From Ruminococcaceae bacterium UBA7212 (GTDB taxonomy: Bacteria; Bacillota; Clostridia; Oscillospirales; Acutalibacteraceae), in contig DKUE01000005.1 in assembly GCA_002490525.1 (NCBI GenBank), positions 8,524 to 72,523 of the forward strand: a stretch of DNA of 64,000 nt, in the 5' to 3' direction. Below the pieces are notes generated by a model that saw only the letters and a list, made by a program, of their open reading frames with translations, searched no databases and had not been told where the DNA came from. Positions 8,676 through 17,111 of the stretch are shown here, piece by piece (position 1 is the stretch's first letter; each line of letters opens with the position of its first letter). Both the position numbers and the translations under genes were made by a program.

Positions 8676-10427
8676 TTATAGTATAAGCTGTTTGTTCAGT
8701 GCAATGACCGTGTTTTCATCAAATTTCAGCACCGCTCTGTCATATGTATATATCCCGTTTACTTCATTTTCCACATCACTGACCTGTGTATAAATTGTAC
8801 CACTCAAGCCTTTTTGCACAAGCGGAATGACCTGTTTTTTCATCAGCTTTTCATATGCCGATGTTAACGCAGTTTTATCCTTGAACATTAAATATCCAAA
8901 GGCCTTTTTCGGATTCCACATATGACCGTTTTCTTTTTGCGAATACCCGCCGAATTCCGTAATTACAAATGCACGGTGATCAAGCTTTCGCATACGAATC
9001 GGCAAAATATATTTATGCATACTCTGCACATCGCCGCCGCCCTGATCATACCAGCCGCTGGCATGGTCAATCACACGAGTATTATCCATACTGCGCACAC
9101 AAGCACAAATACGAAGTGCATCAAACTGCCCCCACGCCTCATTGAACGGTACCCAGCAATATAACGATACCGTATTATATAAAAGGTCAATCATTTCGGA
9201 AAGCTCACGCTCAAAATCGTCCCGCCAGCTCTTTTCGGTGCGGCTGAACACTTTATATTTATTGTCTTTTATACGCAAAATACCGATATTCGGCAAAACA
9301 CCGGCATAAAAATCACCAATGTATTTGCCGCCGCTCATCATATCCTGCCAAACAATCATACCAAGCCTATCACAATGGTAATACCAACGAAGGGGTTCGA
9401 TTTTAATATGCTTGCGAAGCATATTAAAGCCCAGACGCTTCATTTCGGCAATATCAAAAATCATGGCCTCATCCGTTGGCGGTGTCATACCACCGTCAGG
9501 CCAATACCCTTGATCTAAAAGACCTTTTTGGAAATACGGTTTATTATTTAAAAACAGGCGCGTAATTCCCCGACTGTCTTTGTCGACATGAAATTTACGC
9601 ATGCCGAAATAGCTGGTAACCGTGTCTGTTATAACACCGTTTACTCGAATTTCCAAAGAGATGTCATACAAATTGGGCTCTTCCGGACTCCAAAGCGCGG
9701 TATTCGGCAAAGCAATTGCGGTATCTTTATCAATCGTACCCGAAAACACCGTTTTGTTTTTTAAAGATACAACTGCATCAATTTCAACATTTGCCTCTTG
9801 ATTCAATTCTGTTTTTACCTGGATGAATTCCTTATCGATGTTCGGTATAAAACGTAATTTTGTTACGTAAATCTCTTCAACTGCCTCCAGCCAAACCGTT
9901 TGCCAAATGCCCGAGGTAGCAGTGTACCAAAAGCCGTGTGTATCGTTCACCTGCTTGCCGCGCTGCTGCCAGCCGCTTTCGGTCGGGTCATAAACGCACA
10001 CCATCAGTTCGTTTATACCGTCTGTCAGATATTCCGTAATGTCAAAAGTAAATGCACAATATCCGCCCGTATGTGTACCGACAGACTTTCGATTGATAAA
10101 AACTTCACACTGCCAGTCAACTGCGCCGAAATGTAAAAGTATATTTTTCCCCCGCATGGAATCCGGCACAGAAAACTGTTTTCGATACCATAAACGGTCA
10201 TTCGGCGAAAGCGGCTTTTCTACACCGGAGAGCAAGCTTTCCAATGCAAAAGGCACTAAAATTTCACCGTCAAATTTTTCTACCCGATTCTGAGCGGCGG
10301 GCAAAATTGCATAATCAAATTTACCGTTCAAATTCAGCCAGTTTTCACGAACTAACTGCGGACGCGGATATTCGGGCAGCGGACAGGCAGTATCTACCTT
10401 GTCATACCACACAGAGCGCATAGACAT
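8676..10427 (-). CDS. Glycoside hydrolase family 2 enzyme (beta-galactosidase/beta-glucuronidase type)
   Basis: A 583-aa GH2 protein without a signal peptide, so probably cytoplasmic. The sugar-binding jelly-roll (WYRKQFSVP, HFGAVDWQCEVFINRKSVG) is followed by an Ig-like domain and a TIM barrel. The acid/base Glu is in WVPFNEAWG (about residue 430) and the nucleophile Glu in ITEFGG (about 491). It is shorter than LacZ and lacks the C-terminal domain. Exact sugar specificity cannot be told. I chose ATG 10427, which has GGAGG 8 nt upstream; other Met codons nearby give poor spacing. It is downstream of the DUF4838 gene and upstream of a WYL regulator, consistent with a glycan-use cluster. Confidence 0.88.
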   Translation of the reverse strand: MSMRSVWYDKVDTACPLPEYPRPQLVRENWLNLNGKFDYAILPAAQNRVEKFDGEILVPFALESLLSGVEKPLSPNDRLWYRKQFSVPDSMRGKNILLHFGAVDWQCEVFINRKSVGTHTGGYCAFTFDITEYLTDGINELMVCVYDPTESGWQQRGKQVNDTHGFWYTATSGIWQTVWLEAVEEIYVTKLRFIPNIDKEFIQVKTELNQEANVEIDAVVSLKNKTVFSGTIDKDTAIALPNTALWSPEEPNLYDISLEIRVNGVITDTVTSYFGMRKFHVDKDSRGITRLFLNNKPYFQKGLLDQGYWPDGGMTPPTDEAMIFDIAEMKRLGFNMLRKHIKIEPLRWYYHCDRLGMIVWQDMMSGGKYIGDFYAGVLPNIGILRIKDNKYKVFSRTEKSWRDDFERELSEMIDLLYNTVSLYCWVPFNEAWGQFDALRICACVRSMDNTRVIDHASGWYDQGGGDVQSMHKYILPIRMRKLDHRAFVITEFGGYSQKENGHMWNPKKAFGYLMFKDKTALTSAYEKLMKKQVIPLVQKGLSGTIYTQVSDVENEVNGIYTYDRAVLKFDENTVIALNKQLIL

Positions 10428-10465
10428 TGACATTTCCTCCCAATATAATAATACGATGTATTTTA

Positions 10466-10516
10466 CCATAGAATCGGAAAAAAATCTATAGAAATTATCA
10501 AAAGCACCTATAGAAA
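10466..10516. promoter_or_regulatory. Repeated CTATAGAAA-type sites in the GH2 promoter region
   Basis: CTATAGAAA occurs at 10486-10494 and again at 10508-10516, spaced 22 bp (two helical turns). A degenerate CCATAGAAT lies at 10466-10474. On the minus strand they flank a TAAAAT -10 candidate (10465-10460). The spacing suggests a dimeric regulator bound to one DNA face, possibly the adjacent WYL protein. Confidence 0.4.
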
Positions 10517-10561
10517 CTTTCCTGATTTTGTGCCATATTCCAAATAAAAGATAATATGTAA

Positions 10562-10591
10562 GAAACGGACAATTCTTACAAATTGTCCGTT
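10562..10591 (-). terminator. Hairpin after the DUF4838 gene
   Basis: A 13-bp perfect stem (GAAACGGACAATT and complement, 4-nt loop) lies about 40 bp past the DUF4838 stop. The following minus-strand tract is TTACAT, only weakly T-rich, so it may attenuate rather than fully stop transcription before GH2. Confidence 0.55.
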
Positions 10592-10630
10592 TCCGATTAC
10601 ATGTTTGCATTATGATATCAATTTGTCCGG

Positions 10631-12643
10631 TCAGCTAATCAGTTTTTTTCTTTTTCTTATAATTCTATATACAACGGTTACCGCAACAACGGCAATTACA
10701 ACCCCTGACGCTACGCCTCCTGTAATCAAATACGGCTTGTTTAATTCTCTTTTTTCACTTGACACAGCGTTTTTTAATCCATTTTGGTTGAAGCTTTCCA
10801 GGCTTTCCCACTCACAGACCATTGTAATATTTCGTTTTTCACAAAGTGCATTGATTCTGTCTAACGAGGTCTGTCGTTCACTTTTATTTATCCCGGGCTG
10901 TAACACGTTTGCATATATTACGGATAATTCAATCTCCTCAACTCGTCTTTCCATTATCGCGTCTCCGTGAACAGCAGATTTGGCTTCTTGAATGATCTGA
11001 CAATACCTTTTCACATTGTCTTCAGACAAATAGCCGTCATACTGTGCAAGCAAGCCATCATATAGCCCTAATGCTTTATTGGAATTATAAAGTTCGGATG
11101 CGCAAAGATTCATATACTCTATAATATGCGGAGCCGCCGCACCAAAATATGCAGTAACATATCCGGAAACGCATTCTGCCACATCCATATCACTGCCTTC
11201 CCACATCAGACGGGAAAGTACATACGCCCGCATACAGGCAAATTCGCCGCCATTTTCTCTGGATGCCTGATGGAAAACACCGATTATATTATTATCTTCA
11301 TAAAACTTCTGATTTTTCGCCTGTACGGCAAAATTAGGAAACGGCATTAATAAATGTGAAAAATTAACCACATAATCCCAAACAACAATTTTATCTGTAA
11401 TTTGTGACCACTGCTCAACCTGATTCTTAAACTGCTTTGAATTTGAATTGCCACCGTCTAAATATGATGATGCCTGATCGCCCGGCATTGAGCAAAGCTT
11501 TATAACAACATTGGATTCGGCTTTAATGTTTTCGGGTGCTTTTAAAGTATGAAGATATGCTAAGGTTGAAATATATTTATCCGGGAACGCTTTTGCAAGT
11601 TTATTTAAAAACGGCAGTAATGTGCCCATTCCCGTTCCGCCTGCGGCCTCATCCGCAGCCTTGCATTTGCTACATTCACATCCGGCAAGAAACGGATTAT
11701 CATTCCCGCTGAAATCCCAATATAATTGCGCCGGATTTTCCGCAATTTTTTCAGCTAAAGAATTCTTTACAATTTCAAACACTTCCGGATTGCTTAAACA
11801 GAGATATGCGTCGCGCCCTTTATATTCTATAACTCGTTTGCCGTTTTTTTCCGAAAAATACTCGGGATGCTCTTTAAAATATTCATCGGGTGACAAATAA
11901 CTATAACAATTATGACACCATGTGCCCCAACCTTCATATTGCAATTGCTCAATTGTAAGTTCCGGATTTTCTGATTCAATATCAATACCGTTCAGCCTTA
12001 ATTTGGCTGCCCATTTATTCTGTACGGTTTCATATGCATAGACATCCCGCCACTGAACAGCCGGTTTTTTTATTTCATTCATCTTTTCCAAATAGATAGT
12101 TTTTTGTTTTGGTATATATGTATCGTCCGGCGTTAAAAACATGCAGCCCAGTATATCTTCCATAAAAGCATAAATCCCGTTTCTTGTTCCTGCTTCCGCA
12201 GCACCGCAAATTGATATATTTTTATCATCAACAGAAATCCGATAACCATCATAAAGCCCATCTTCCACAGGACGTTCTGTATTCATAACAGCATCAATAC
12301 AAAACCAGCTCTTAGCAGTATCAGCCTGACTTTCATTTACAATCGGCAGCATTGTGCCTGTCATTTTTTCTAACACATCTTGAAGTGTTGTAACTGCTTC
12401 ACGCAATGTTTTAGAACATAATTCAGGAATCACTATGGCAAAATCCGTATTGCCGTTTTCGAACAAAACCGCTTTATTATCGCCGTTTTCCGATAGTGCT
12501 TTATTCTGCAGCTCTTCCTGCGAAATATTTTTAAATAAGATAGATTCCACAGAATTATCTGCTATCGCATATGAGAAGCCCCCATTCGAACATATAAGCA
12601 CCAAAGCAAGTATGAATGCGAAATACCTTTTAAAATACTTCAT
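10631..12643 (-). CDS. DUF4838 family surface protein with signal peptide and C-terminal anchor
   Basis: A 670-aa protein with an N-terminal export signal (YFAFILALVLICSNGGFSYA, about residues 7-26) and a C-terminal membrane helix (about 637-660) followed by a basic tail (RIIRKRKK), so it is probably anchored outside. The middle holds an alpha-glucuronidase-like N-terminal region (NGIYAFMEDILGCMFLTPDD) and the DUF4838 core (WCHNCYSYLSPDEYFKEHPE, then GCECSKCKAADEAAG with paired Cys). DUF4838 proteins occur with glycan-degrading enzymes but are not functionally assigned. It is upstream of the GH2 gene, suggesting a shared polysaccharide role. The catalytic status is unknown. Confidence 0.8.
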   Translation of the reverse strand: MKYFKRYFAFILALVLICSNGGFSYAIADNSVESILFKNISQEELQNKALSENGDNKAVLFENGNTDFAIVIPELCSKTLREAVTTLQDVLEKMTGTMLPIVNESQADTAKSWFCIDAVMNTERPVEDGLYDGYRISVDDKNISICGAAEAGTRNGIYAFMEDILGCMFLTPDDTYIPKQKTIYLEKMNEIKKPAVQWRDVYAYETVQNKWAAKLRLNGIDIESENPELTIEQLQYEGWGTWCHNCYSYLSPDEYFKEHPEYFSEKNGKRVIEYKGRDAYLCLSNPEVFEIVKNSLAEKIAENPAQLYWDFSGNDNPFLAGCECSKCKAADEAAGGTGMGTLLPFLNKLAKAFPDKYISTLAYLHTLKAPENIKAESNVVIKLCSMPGDQASSYLDGGNSNSKQFKNQVEQWSQITDKIVVWDYVVNFSHLLMPFPNFAVQAKNQKFYEDNNIIGVFHQASRENGGEFACMRAYVLSRLMWEGSDMDVAECVSGYVTAYFGAAAPHIIEYMNLCASELYNSNKALGLYDGLLAQYDGYLSEDNVKRYCQIIQEAKSAVHGDAIMERRVEEIELSVIYANVLQPGINKSERQTSLDRINALCEKRNITMVCEWESLESFNQNGLKNAVSSEKRELNKPYLITGGVASGVVIAVVAVTVVYRIIRKRKKLIS

Positions 12644-12705
12644 AACCTTTACCCCTAATCATCAACATTATTTTATACTTGGACGCTCCTATTACTGACA
12701 AATCA

Positions 12706-12734
12706 ATTATAGCATGCCAAGAAGCATTTTAAAC
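12706..12734 (-). promoter_or_regulatory. Extended -10 promoter for the DUF4838 gene
   Basis: On the minus strand TGCTATAAT (TATAAT at 12711-12706) is an extended -10. The -35 region (GTTTAA, 12734-12729) is weak, at 17-bp spacing. It lies about 65 bp upstream of the start codon. Confidence 0.45.
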
Positions 12735-12832
12735 ACTTTTTTGAATACAATTCGGAGCAAGCCATATAAACCGGGCTCCGATTGGGAAAATAACCGTCTA
12801 AGTGACAATGGTATGTTTTAAATATGATGCCA

Positions 12833-13582
12833 TCATATTGATTTTTTGCATCGGAAGAAGATAAAATCCGGACGATGTAACGTGCCGCCGAACTGTGCGG
12901 GATATTTTTTTCTCATTGCATCAGAAACATGAGATTCCTCACACTTCTCAATTAAAAATCCGGCATTAACAATAGCGTTTACAATGGTGGAAAGGGTTCG
13001 ATGATAGAGCTCATAGTCATCAACGACCCATTTCACAGACCGTTTCCCTTCCACCATATAGTTGGAAATATTAGCGTATAGCCGTTCTCCCAACTCCGTG
13101 CAGGTATAACGGTCATACTTCCCGTCCCAAGCTGTTGCCATCGGGTGAGACATACTGAATACAAACCGTGCTCCATCTTTCATAAGTTGGTATACGTTTC
13201 TCATCAGTTCATCTAAATCTTCTGCATAATCAAAAGTCAAGGAACTTGTAACTATATCGAACTGCTTAGCCAGTGCAGATATATTTTCCAATGCCATCTG
13301 TTGATAAGTGATGTTTTTTGCGCAAAAATGCTCTTTAGCATATTTCAGCATCTTTTCAGAGATATCAATGCCCATCACGAATTTTGCACCCATGTCCGAA
13401 TACTGCTTTGCGTGCTGTCCCATGCCGCAACCGATGTCCAACACGCTTTTACCATTTACTTCCGGAAGCATCGAAAGTAAAATAGGTGTTTCTATACAAT
13501 CATTGAAATTAATTTCATTGCTCCGTATGTCTTTGAAATTCTCAAAAAAGTTTTCATTGTCGTATATATTTTGCTTTGCCAT
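12833..13582 (-). CDS. Class I SAM-dependent methyltransferase
   Basis: A 249-aa cytoplasmic methyltransferase. The SAM-binding motif I is VLDIGCGMGQHAKQYSDMGA (about residues 44-63), followed by the acidic strand VMGIDISEKML and motif FDIVTSSLTFDYAEDL. No substrate-specific motif was recognised; small-molecule targets are most usual for this group. A plausible ribosome-binding site (GAAAGGAGAC) precedes the ATG at 13582. It is isolated: the next upstream element is the tRNA-Ser terminator region, and the DUF4838 gene downstream has its own promoter. Confidence 0.85.
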   Translation of the reverse strand: MAKQNIYDNENFFENFKDIRSNEINFNDCIETPILLSMLPEVNGKSVLDIGCGMGQHAKQYSDMGAKFVMGIDISEKMLKYAKEHFCAKNITYQQMALENISALAKQFDIVTSSLTFDYAEDLDELMRNVYQLMKDGARFVFSMSHPMATAWDGKYDRYTCTELGERLYANISNYMVEGKRSVKWVVDDYELYHRTLSTIVNAIVNAGFLIEKCEESHVSDAMRKKYPAQFGGTLHRPDFIFFRCKKSI

Positions 13583-13849
13583 ATTTTGTCTCCTTTCACT
13601 ATAGTTTAGAATCTATCGTTTATTCAAATATCAATACACAGTAAAAAGCCCACCGCAATTCTCCCCAAATTATGGCTAGCTTATGTATAAGCTACATGAA
13701 AAAGACATTTTGGGAGTTGAACTTTTAGCTCGCCAAAAGTTGATAGCAACAGTGGAACGTCGTGGGGGCGTTTACAACCGAACAGGCGAGCCGATCGCGG
13801 CTTTTTGCGAAAGAAAAGGAGCGGCGCGAGTGCGCTCTGATTTTAACAA
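13583..13849. other. Intergenic stretch with palindromes; no convincing gene
   Basis: Between the methyltransferase and tRNA-Ser I see no credible coding region. It holds a perfect 18-bp palindrome (13677-13694, half-site TAGCTTATG). On the plus strand a 7-bp long-range stem GCTCGCC/GGCGAGC (13728-13734 with 13785-13791) is followed by a short hairpin GCCG-ATCG-CGGC and five T (13790-13806). This could be a small structured transcript, but no promoter or partner gene is evident. Confidence 0.3.
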
Positions 13850-13883
13850 AAAAATCGGAGCAAGCGGTATAAAACTTGCTCCG
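13850..13883 (-). terminator. Rho-independent terminator of tRNA-Ser
   Basis: Reading the minus strand just after the tRNA, a 9-bp stem CGGAGCAAG/CTTGCTCCG with a 10-nt loop is followed by a run of seven T. It starts 4 bp beyond the encoded CCA. Confidence 0.85.
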
Positions 13884-13886
13884 ACG

Positions 13887-13978
13887 TGGCGGAGAGCAAG
13901 GGATTCGAACCCTCGAACCGTTTTAGGCGGTTACACGATTTCCAATCGTGCTCCTTCGACCAGCTCGGACAACTCTCC
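13887..13978 (-). tRNA. tRNA-Ser (anticodon GGA)
   Basis: A 92-nt tRNA with CCA encoded. The acceptor stem GGAGAGT pairs with GCTCTCC. The anticodon stem CACGA/TCGTG encloses loop TTGGAAA (anticodon GGA, reading UCC/UCU). The long variable arm expected of tRNA-Ser is present, and the T arm reads GGGTTCGAATCCC. Confidence 0.96.
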
Positions 13979-14103
13979 AAATGTCACGATTGGTATTATA
14001 GCCGACATCCGCAAAAAAATCAAGTTATTTTTTGTAATCTGTAAAAAAAAATTTCCGAAATTTGAAAATTCTCAAAAAGGGCTCGTTTTTTTGCATGAAG
14101 TAT

Positions 14104-14133
14104 GAACGGGCAGATGAAGAGGTCCGCCCGTTC
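14104..14133 (-). terminator. Hairpin downstream of copA
   Basis: An 8-bp stem GAACGGGC/GCCCGTTC with a 14-nt loop lies 25 bp past the copA stop. It lacks a clear T tract on either strand, so termination is only possible, not shown. Confidence 0.35.
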
Positions 14134-14157
14134 TGTTGGTAAAAGTCAATAAAACAA

Positions 14158-16674
14158 TCAATCTAAAACTGTATAGCCCTGCGCTTCAACCGCCCGCTTC
14201 AGAACATCATCCGTAACCTCTTTTGAAAGCGTAATCACTGCATTTTTGGCTGTATGACTTGCAAGCACCGATTCCACACCGTCAATCGCCTCTAAAGTCT
14301 TTTTGACAGTAACTTCACAGTGCGGACACATCATACCTTCAATTTTTAAAGTTTTTTCCATAGTATTTACCTCCTTGGATTTTTTTGGTTTTATTTTTTC
14401 TTTTTTTCTCGCATGATACGGCTTGAAGAAATTTAACCGCAATGCGTTAGAAACAACACAAAAGCTTGAAAGACTCATCGCCGCCGCACCGAACATTGGA
14501 TTTAACGTCCAGCCGAAAATCGGAATCCAAACACCTGCCGCAAGCGGAATACCGATAACGTTATAGATAAACGCCCAAAACAGATTTTCATGAATATTCC
14601 GAAGCGTTGCACGGCTCAAACGAATTGCCGCAGGAACATCGCAAAGTGAACTCTTCATGAGTACAATATCGGCAGCATCTATCGCAATATCCGTACCTGC
14701 ACCGATTGCAATGCCGATATCGGCCCGAGTCAGTGCGGGCGCATCGTTGATACCGTCCCCCACCATTGCTACACGTCCTGACTCCTGCAAAGCACGTACG
14801 ACACTTTCTTTTCCGTCAGGCAGTACATCTGCAATGACTTCGTCCACACCTGCCTGCCGACCGATAGCCTGTGCTGTTTTCGCATTATCGCCCGTAAGCA
14901 TAACTGTACGAATACCCATAGCTTTTAACTGCGCAATCGCGTTCGGGCTGTCCGCTTTCATTGTATCCGCAACCGCAATTACGCCCAAAAACTTTTCTGC
15001 CGTGCAGAAAAACAGAGGTGTTTTACCTGCATCAGAAAATGAATCTGCACTTGAAAGAATATATTCCGGTATAGTTGTATATGCCTTTATGAACGTTCGA
15101 TTTCCCGCAAAACATTCTGTACCGTTACGCTTGGCGCGGATACCGTTCCCCGGAAGTGCTTCAAAATCCGTGATATCCTGCAATTCAGTTTTTGTTTCTT
15201 CCCCCTTTTGCACAATTGCCTTCGCGAGCGGGTGCTCACTTCGCCGTTCCACAGCACACGCAAAATCCATAAGCTCCTTTTCAGAAACGCCTGTATTCGG
15301 CAATATGTCTGTTACCACAGGTGTGCCGTTGGTTATCGTTCCTGTTTTATCCAGAACAACAATTTCGGTTTTACCAGCAGTTTCCAAAGATGCGGCGGTT
15401 TTAAACAGAATACCGTTTTTAGCACCTACACCGTTGCCGACCATAATTGCAACGGGTGTAGCCAACCCTAACGCACACGGACAACTGATAACCAAAACGG
15501 AAATTCCGCGTGCTAACGCAAAACCGAAGGATTCGCCGACCAATAACCAGACAGTTGTTGTAAGCAACGCAATCGCAATCACGATGGGGACAAACACACC
15601 GGACACTTTATCTGCCACCTTTGCAATCGGGGCTTTGGTTGCGGCAGCATCACTCACCATTTTAATAATTTGCGAAATAGCGGTATCCTCGCCGACTCGT
15701 GTTGCTGAACAACGCAAAAAACCGGACTGATTGACTGTAGCCGCCGAAACAGAATCGTTTATACATTTGTCAACGGGAATGCTTTCTCCGGTCAAGGACG
15801 CTTCATTTACAGCGCTATGCCCTTCTACTACCACACCGTCCACAGGGATGCTTTCCCCGGGACGTACAATAAACTCATCTCCCTGTTTCACCTGGGAAAC
15901 AGGGACAATACGTTCCTCACCATCGGAGAGAACGGTAGCCGTTTTCGGAGAAAGGCGCATCAGCCCCTTCAGTGCATCTGTCGTTTTTCCTTTAGAACGT
16001 GCCTCCAGCATTTTTCCAACGGTAATCAATGCCAGTATCATCGCGGCAGATTCAAAATAGAGTTCATGCATATAATGCATAGCGGATTCTGCGTTGCCGT
16101 CGGTCTGTGCCGCAGTCATTGCAAACAAAGCATACGTACTGTAAACAAAAGCCGCCCCGGAACCGAGTGCAACCAACGTATCCATATTCGGTGCACGGTG
16201 CAACAGACTTTTAAATCCACTGATAAAAAACTTTTGGTTAATTACCATAACTGCAACTGTTAATAGTAGCTGAATCAGTCCGAGCGCCACATAATTTTCA
16301 GACAGAAAATCGGGAAGTGGCCATCCCCACATGGTATGACCCATGGAAAAATACATCAAAACAATTAAAAAGCCGATGGATGCAATCAATCGTCTTTTCA
16401 AAATCGGCGTCTCACGGTCTTTCAGCGCATCATTTTCCGTCTCTTCCACAGATATATCGGACTTTTGTATGTGAACATCTTTCTTCTCTGCACCGTAACC
16501 AACCGCCTCTACGGCAGAAATGATTGCCTGTGCCGAAGCCGTGCCCTCCACCCCCATAGAATTGGTGAGTAAGTTAACCGAACAGGCGGTTACACCCTCC
16601 ACCTTTTCCACAGCCTTTTCGACACGTGCACTGCATGCAGCACAGCTCATGCCTGTAACGGTATATTGCTCCAT
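14158..16674 (-). CDS. copA: Copper-translocating P1B-type ATPase with C-terminal CopZ-like domain
   Basis: An 838-aa membrane ATPase that exports Cu+ from the cytoplasm. The N-terminal heavy-metal domain has MSCAAC (residues 9-14). Membrane helices, the TGES actuator loop (SLTGESIPVD), the metal-path CPC motif (SCPCALG, about 397), the phosphorylated Asp (DKTGT, about 442) and the hinge GDGINDAPAL are all present. Unusually, after the last helices a Lys-rich linker (KKEKIKPKKSK) leads into a second metal domain with MMCPHC (about residues 779-784). That tail has the length and start of a free CopZ chaperone, with an internal start signal (separate entry). csoR lies 9 bp upstream. Expression should be induced by copper through CsoR. 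Confidence 0.95.
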   Translation of the reverse strand: MEQYTVTGMSCAACSARVEKAVEKVEGVTACSVNLLTNSMGVEGTASAQAIISAVEAVGYGAEKKDVHIQKSDISVEETENDALKDRETPILKRRLIASIGFLIVLMYFSMGHTMWGWPLPDFLSENYVALGLIQLLLTVAVMVINQKFFISGFKSLLHRAPNMDTLVALGSGAAFVYSTYALFAMTAAQTDGNAESAMHYMHELYFESAAMILALITVGKMLEARSKGKTTDALKGLMRLSPKTATVLSDGEERIVPVSQVKQGDEFIVRPGESIPVDGVVVEGHSAVNEASLTGESIPVDKCINDSVSAATVNQSGFLRCSATRVGEDTAISQIIKMVSDAAATKAPIAKVADKVSGVFVPIVIAIALLTTTVWLLVGESFGFALARGISVLVISCPCALGLATPVAIMVGNGVGAKNGILFKTAASLETAGKTEIVVLDKTGTITNGTPVVTDILPNTGVSEKELMDFACAVERRSEHPLAKAIVQKGEETKTELQDITDFEALPGNGIRAKRNGTECFAGNRTFIKAYTTIPEYILSSADSFSDAGKTPLFFCTAEKFLGVIAVADTMKADSPNAIAQLKAMGIRTVMLTGDNAKTAQAIGRQAGVDEVIADVLPDGKESVVRALQESGRVAMVGDGINDAPALTRADIGIAIGAGTDIAIDAADIVLMKSSLCDVPAAIRLSRATLRNIHENLFWAFIYNVIGIPLAAGVWIPIFGWTLNPMFGAAAMSLSSFCVVSNALRLNFFKPYHARKKEKIKPKKSKEVNTMEKTLKIEGMMCPHCEVTVKKTLEAIDGVESVLASHTAKNAVITLSKEVTDDVLKRAVEAQGYTVLD
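14359..14376 (-). promoter_or_regulatory. copZ: Internal Shine-Dalgarno and ATG within copA: possible separate CopZ start
   Basis: In frame inside copA the minus strand reads AAGGAGGT (14376-14369), then a 7-nt spacer and ATG at 14361. Initiation here would give a 67-aa protein MEKTLKIEGMMCPHC..., the length of a stand-alone CopZ copper chaperone. The codons Lys-Glu-Val of the linker are simply the translated ribosome-binding site. This indicates a former separate copZ gene joined to copA by loss of the copA stop. Confidence 0.7.
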
Positions 16675-16683
16675 AAGTCCACC

Positions 16684-16986
16684 TTATTTCATCAGCTTTT
16701 GCAAGGTGACCAAAAGGTCATCTAAAGTACTTTCTTTTCCTTGTTTAATATCCTCTGCGACGCAGGTTTTTATGTGCGAAGCCAACATCTCTTTGTTAAA
16801 TGCATTCAAGGCGGCATTGGCCGCCGCCACCTGCATAATAATATCCGTACAGTATGCGTCTTTTTCAACCATGCCCTTAATACCGCGAATCTGCCCTTCA
16901 ATTCGATTTAGGCGGTGAATCAGCTTTTTATGCTCTTCTTCCGAACGGATTTTAAATTTTTGACTTTGACAGCAAGTTTCTTTCAT
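16684..16986 (-). CDS. csoR: CsoR-family copper-sensing repressor
   Basis: A 100-aa all-helical regulator. The family core HRLNRIEGQIRGIKGMV (about residues 24-40) is followed by the copper ligands: Cys in DAYCTDI and the pair His-x3-Cys in ASHIKTC. This is the complete Cys-His-Cys set of copper CsoR rather than formaldehyde or sulfide sensors. An extra N-terminal CC pair is present. Cu+ binding should release DNA. ATG 16986 has AGGTG upstream. Its own promoter overlaps a large operator (17002-17054), so it is probably autoregulated and co-transcribed with copA. Confidence 0.95.
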   Translation of the reverse strand: MKETCCQSQKFKIRSEEEHKKLIHRLNRIEGQIRGIKGMVEKDAYCTDIIMQVAAANAALNAFNKEMLASHIKTCVAEDIKQGKESTLDDLLVTLQKLMK

Positions 16987-17001
16987 CTGCACACCTCTGT
17001 T

Positions 17002-17054
17002 CACATACCCCTATCGGGTATATTTATTATATACCCGATAGGGGTATGTGTCAA
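17002..17054 (-). promoter_or_regulatory. CsoR operator overlapping a consensus promoter for csoR-copA
   Basis: Positions 17002-17050 form a 49-bp inverted repeat (22-bp arms, 5-bp centre). Each arm is itself a CsoR-like box: TACCC-CTAT-CGGGTA and TACCC-GATA-GGGGTA. On the minus strand TTGACA (17054-17049) and TATAAT (17031-17026) are 17 bp apart, and one box fills exactly that spacer. Occupancy would block RNA polymerase. Confidence 0.9.
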
Positions 17055-17084
17055 GAAAAAACAGCAAGGAAACTTCCCTGCTGT
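17055..17084 (-). terminator. Terminator after the PRK06851-like ATPase gene
   Basis: On the minus strand an 11-bp stem (ACAGCAGGGAA with ACAGCAAGGAA, one mismatch) is followed directly by six T. It separates the ATPase gene from the copper promoter, which starts right after it. Confidence 0.8.
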
Positions 17085-17111
17085 TTTTAGCATTCACCAT
17101 TCGTAACGGAT

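Noticed and set aside
13683..14105. 140-aa plus-strand reading frame
   Set aside because: It runs antisense through tRNA-Ser and its terminator, and has no ribosome-binding site.
14657..15730. 357-aa plus-strand reading frame
   Set aside because: Antisense to copA, whose motifs are complete on the minus strand.
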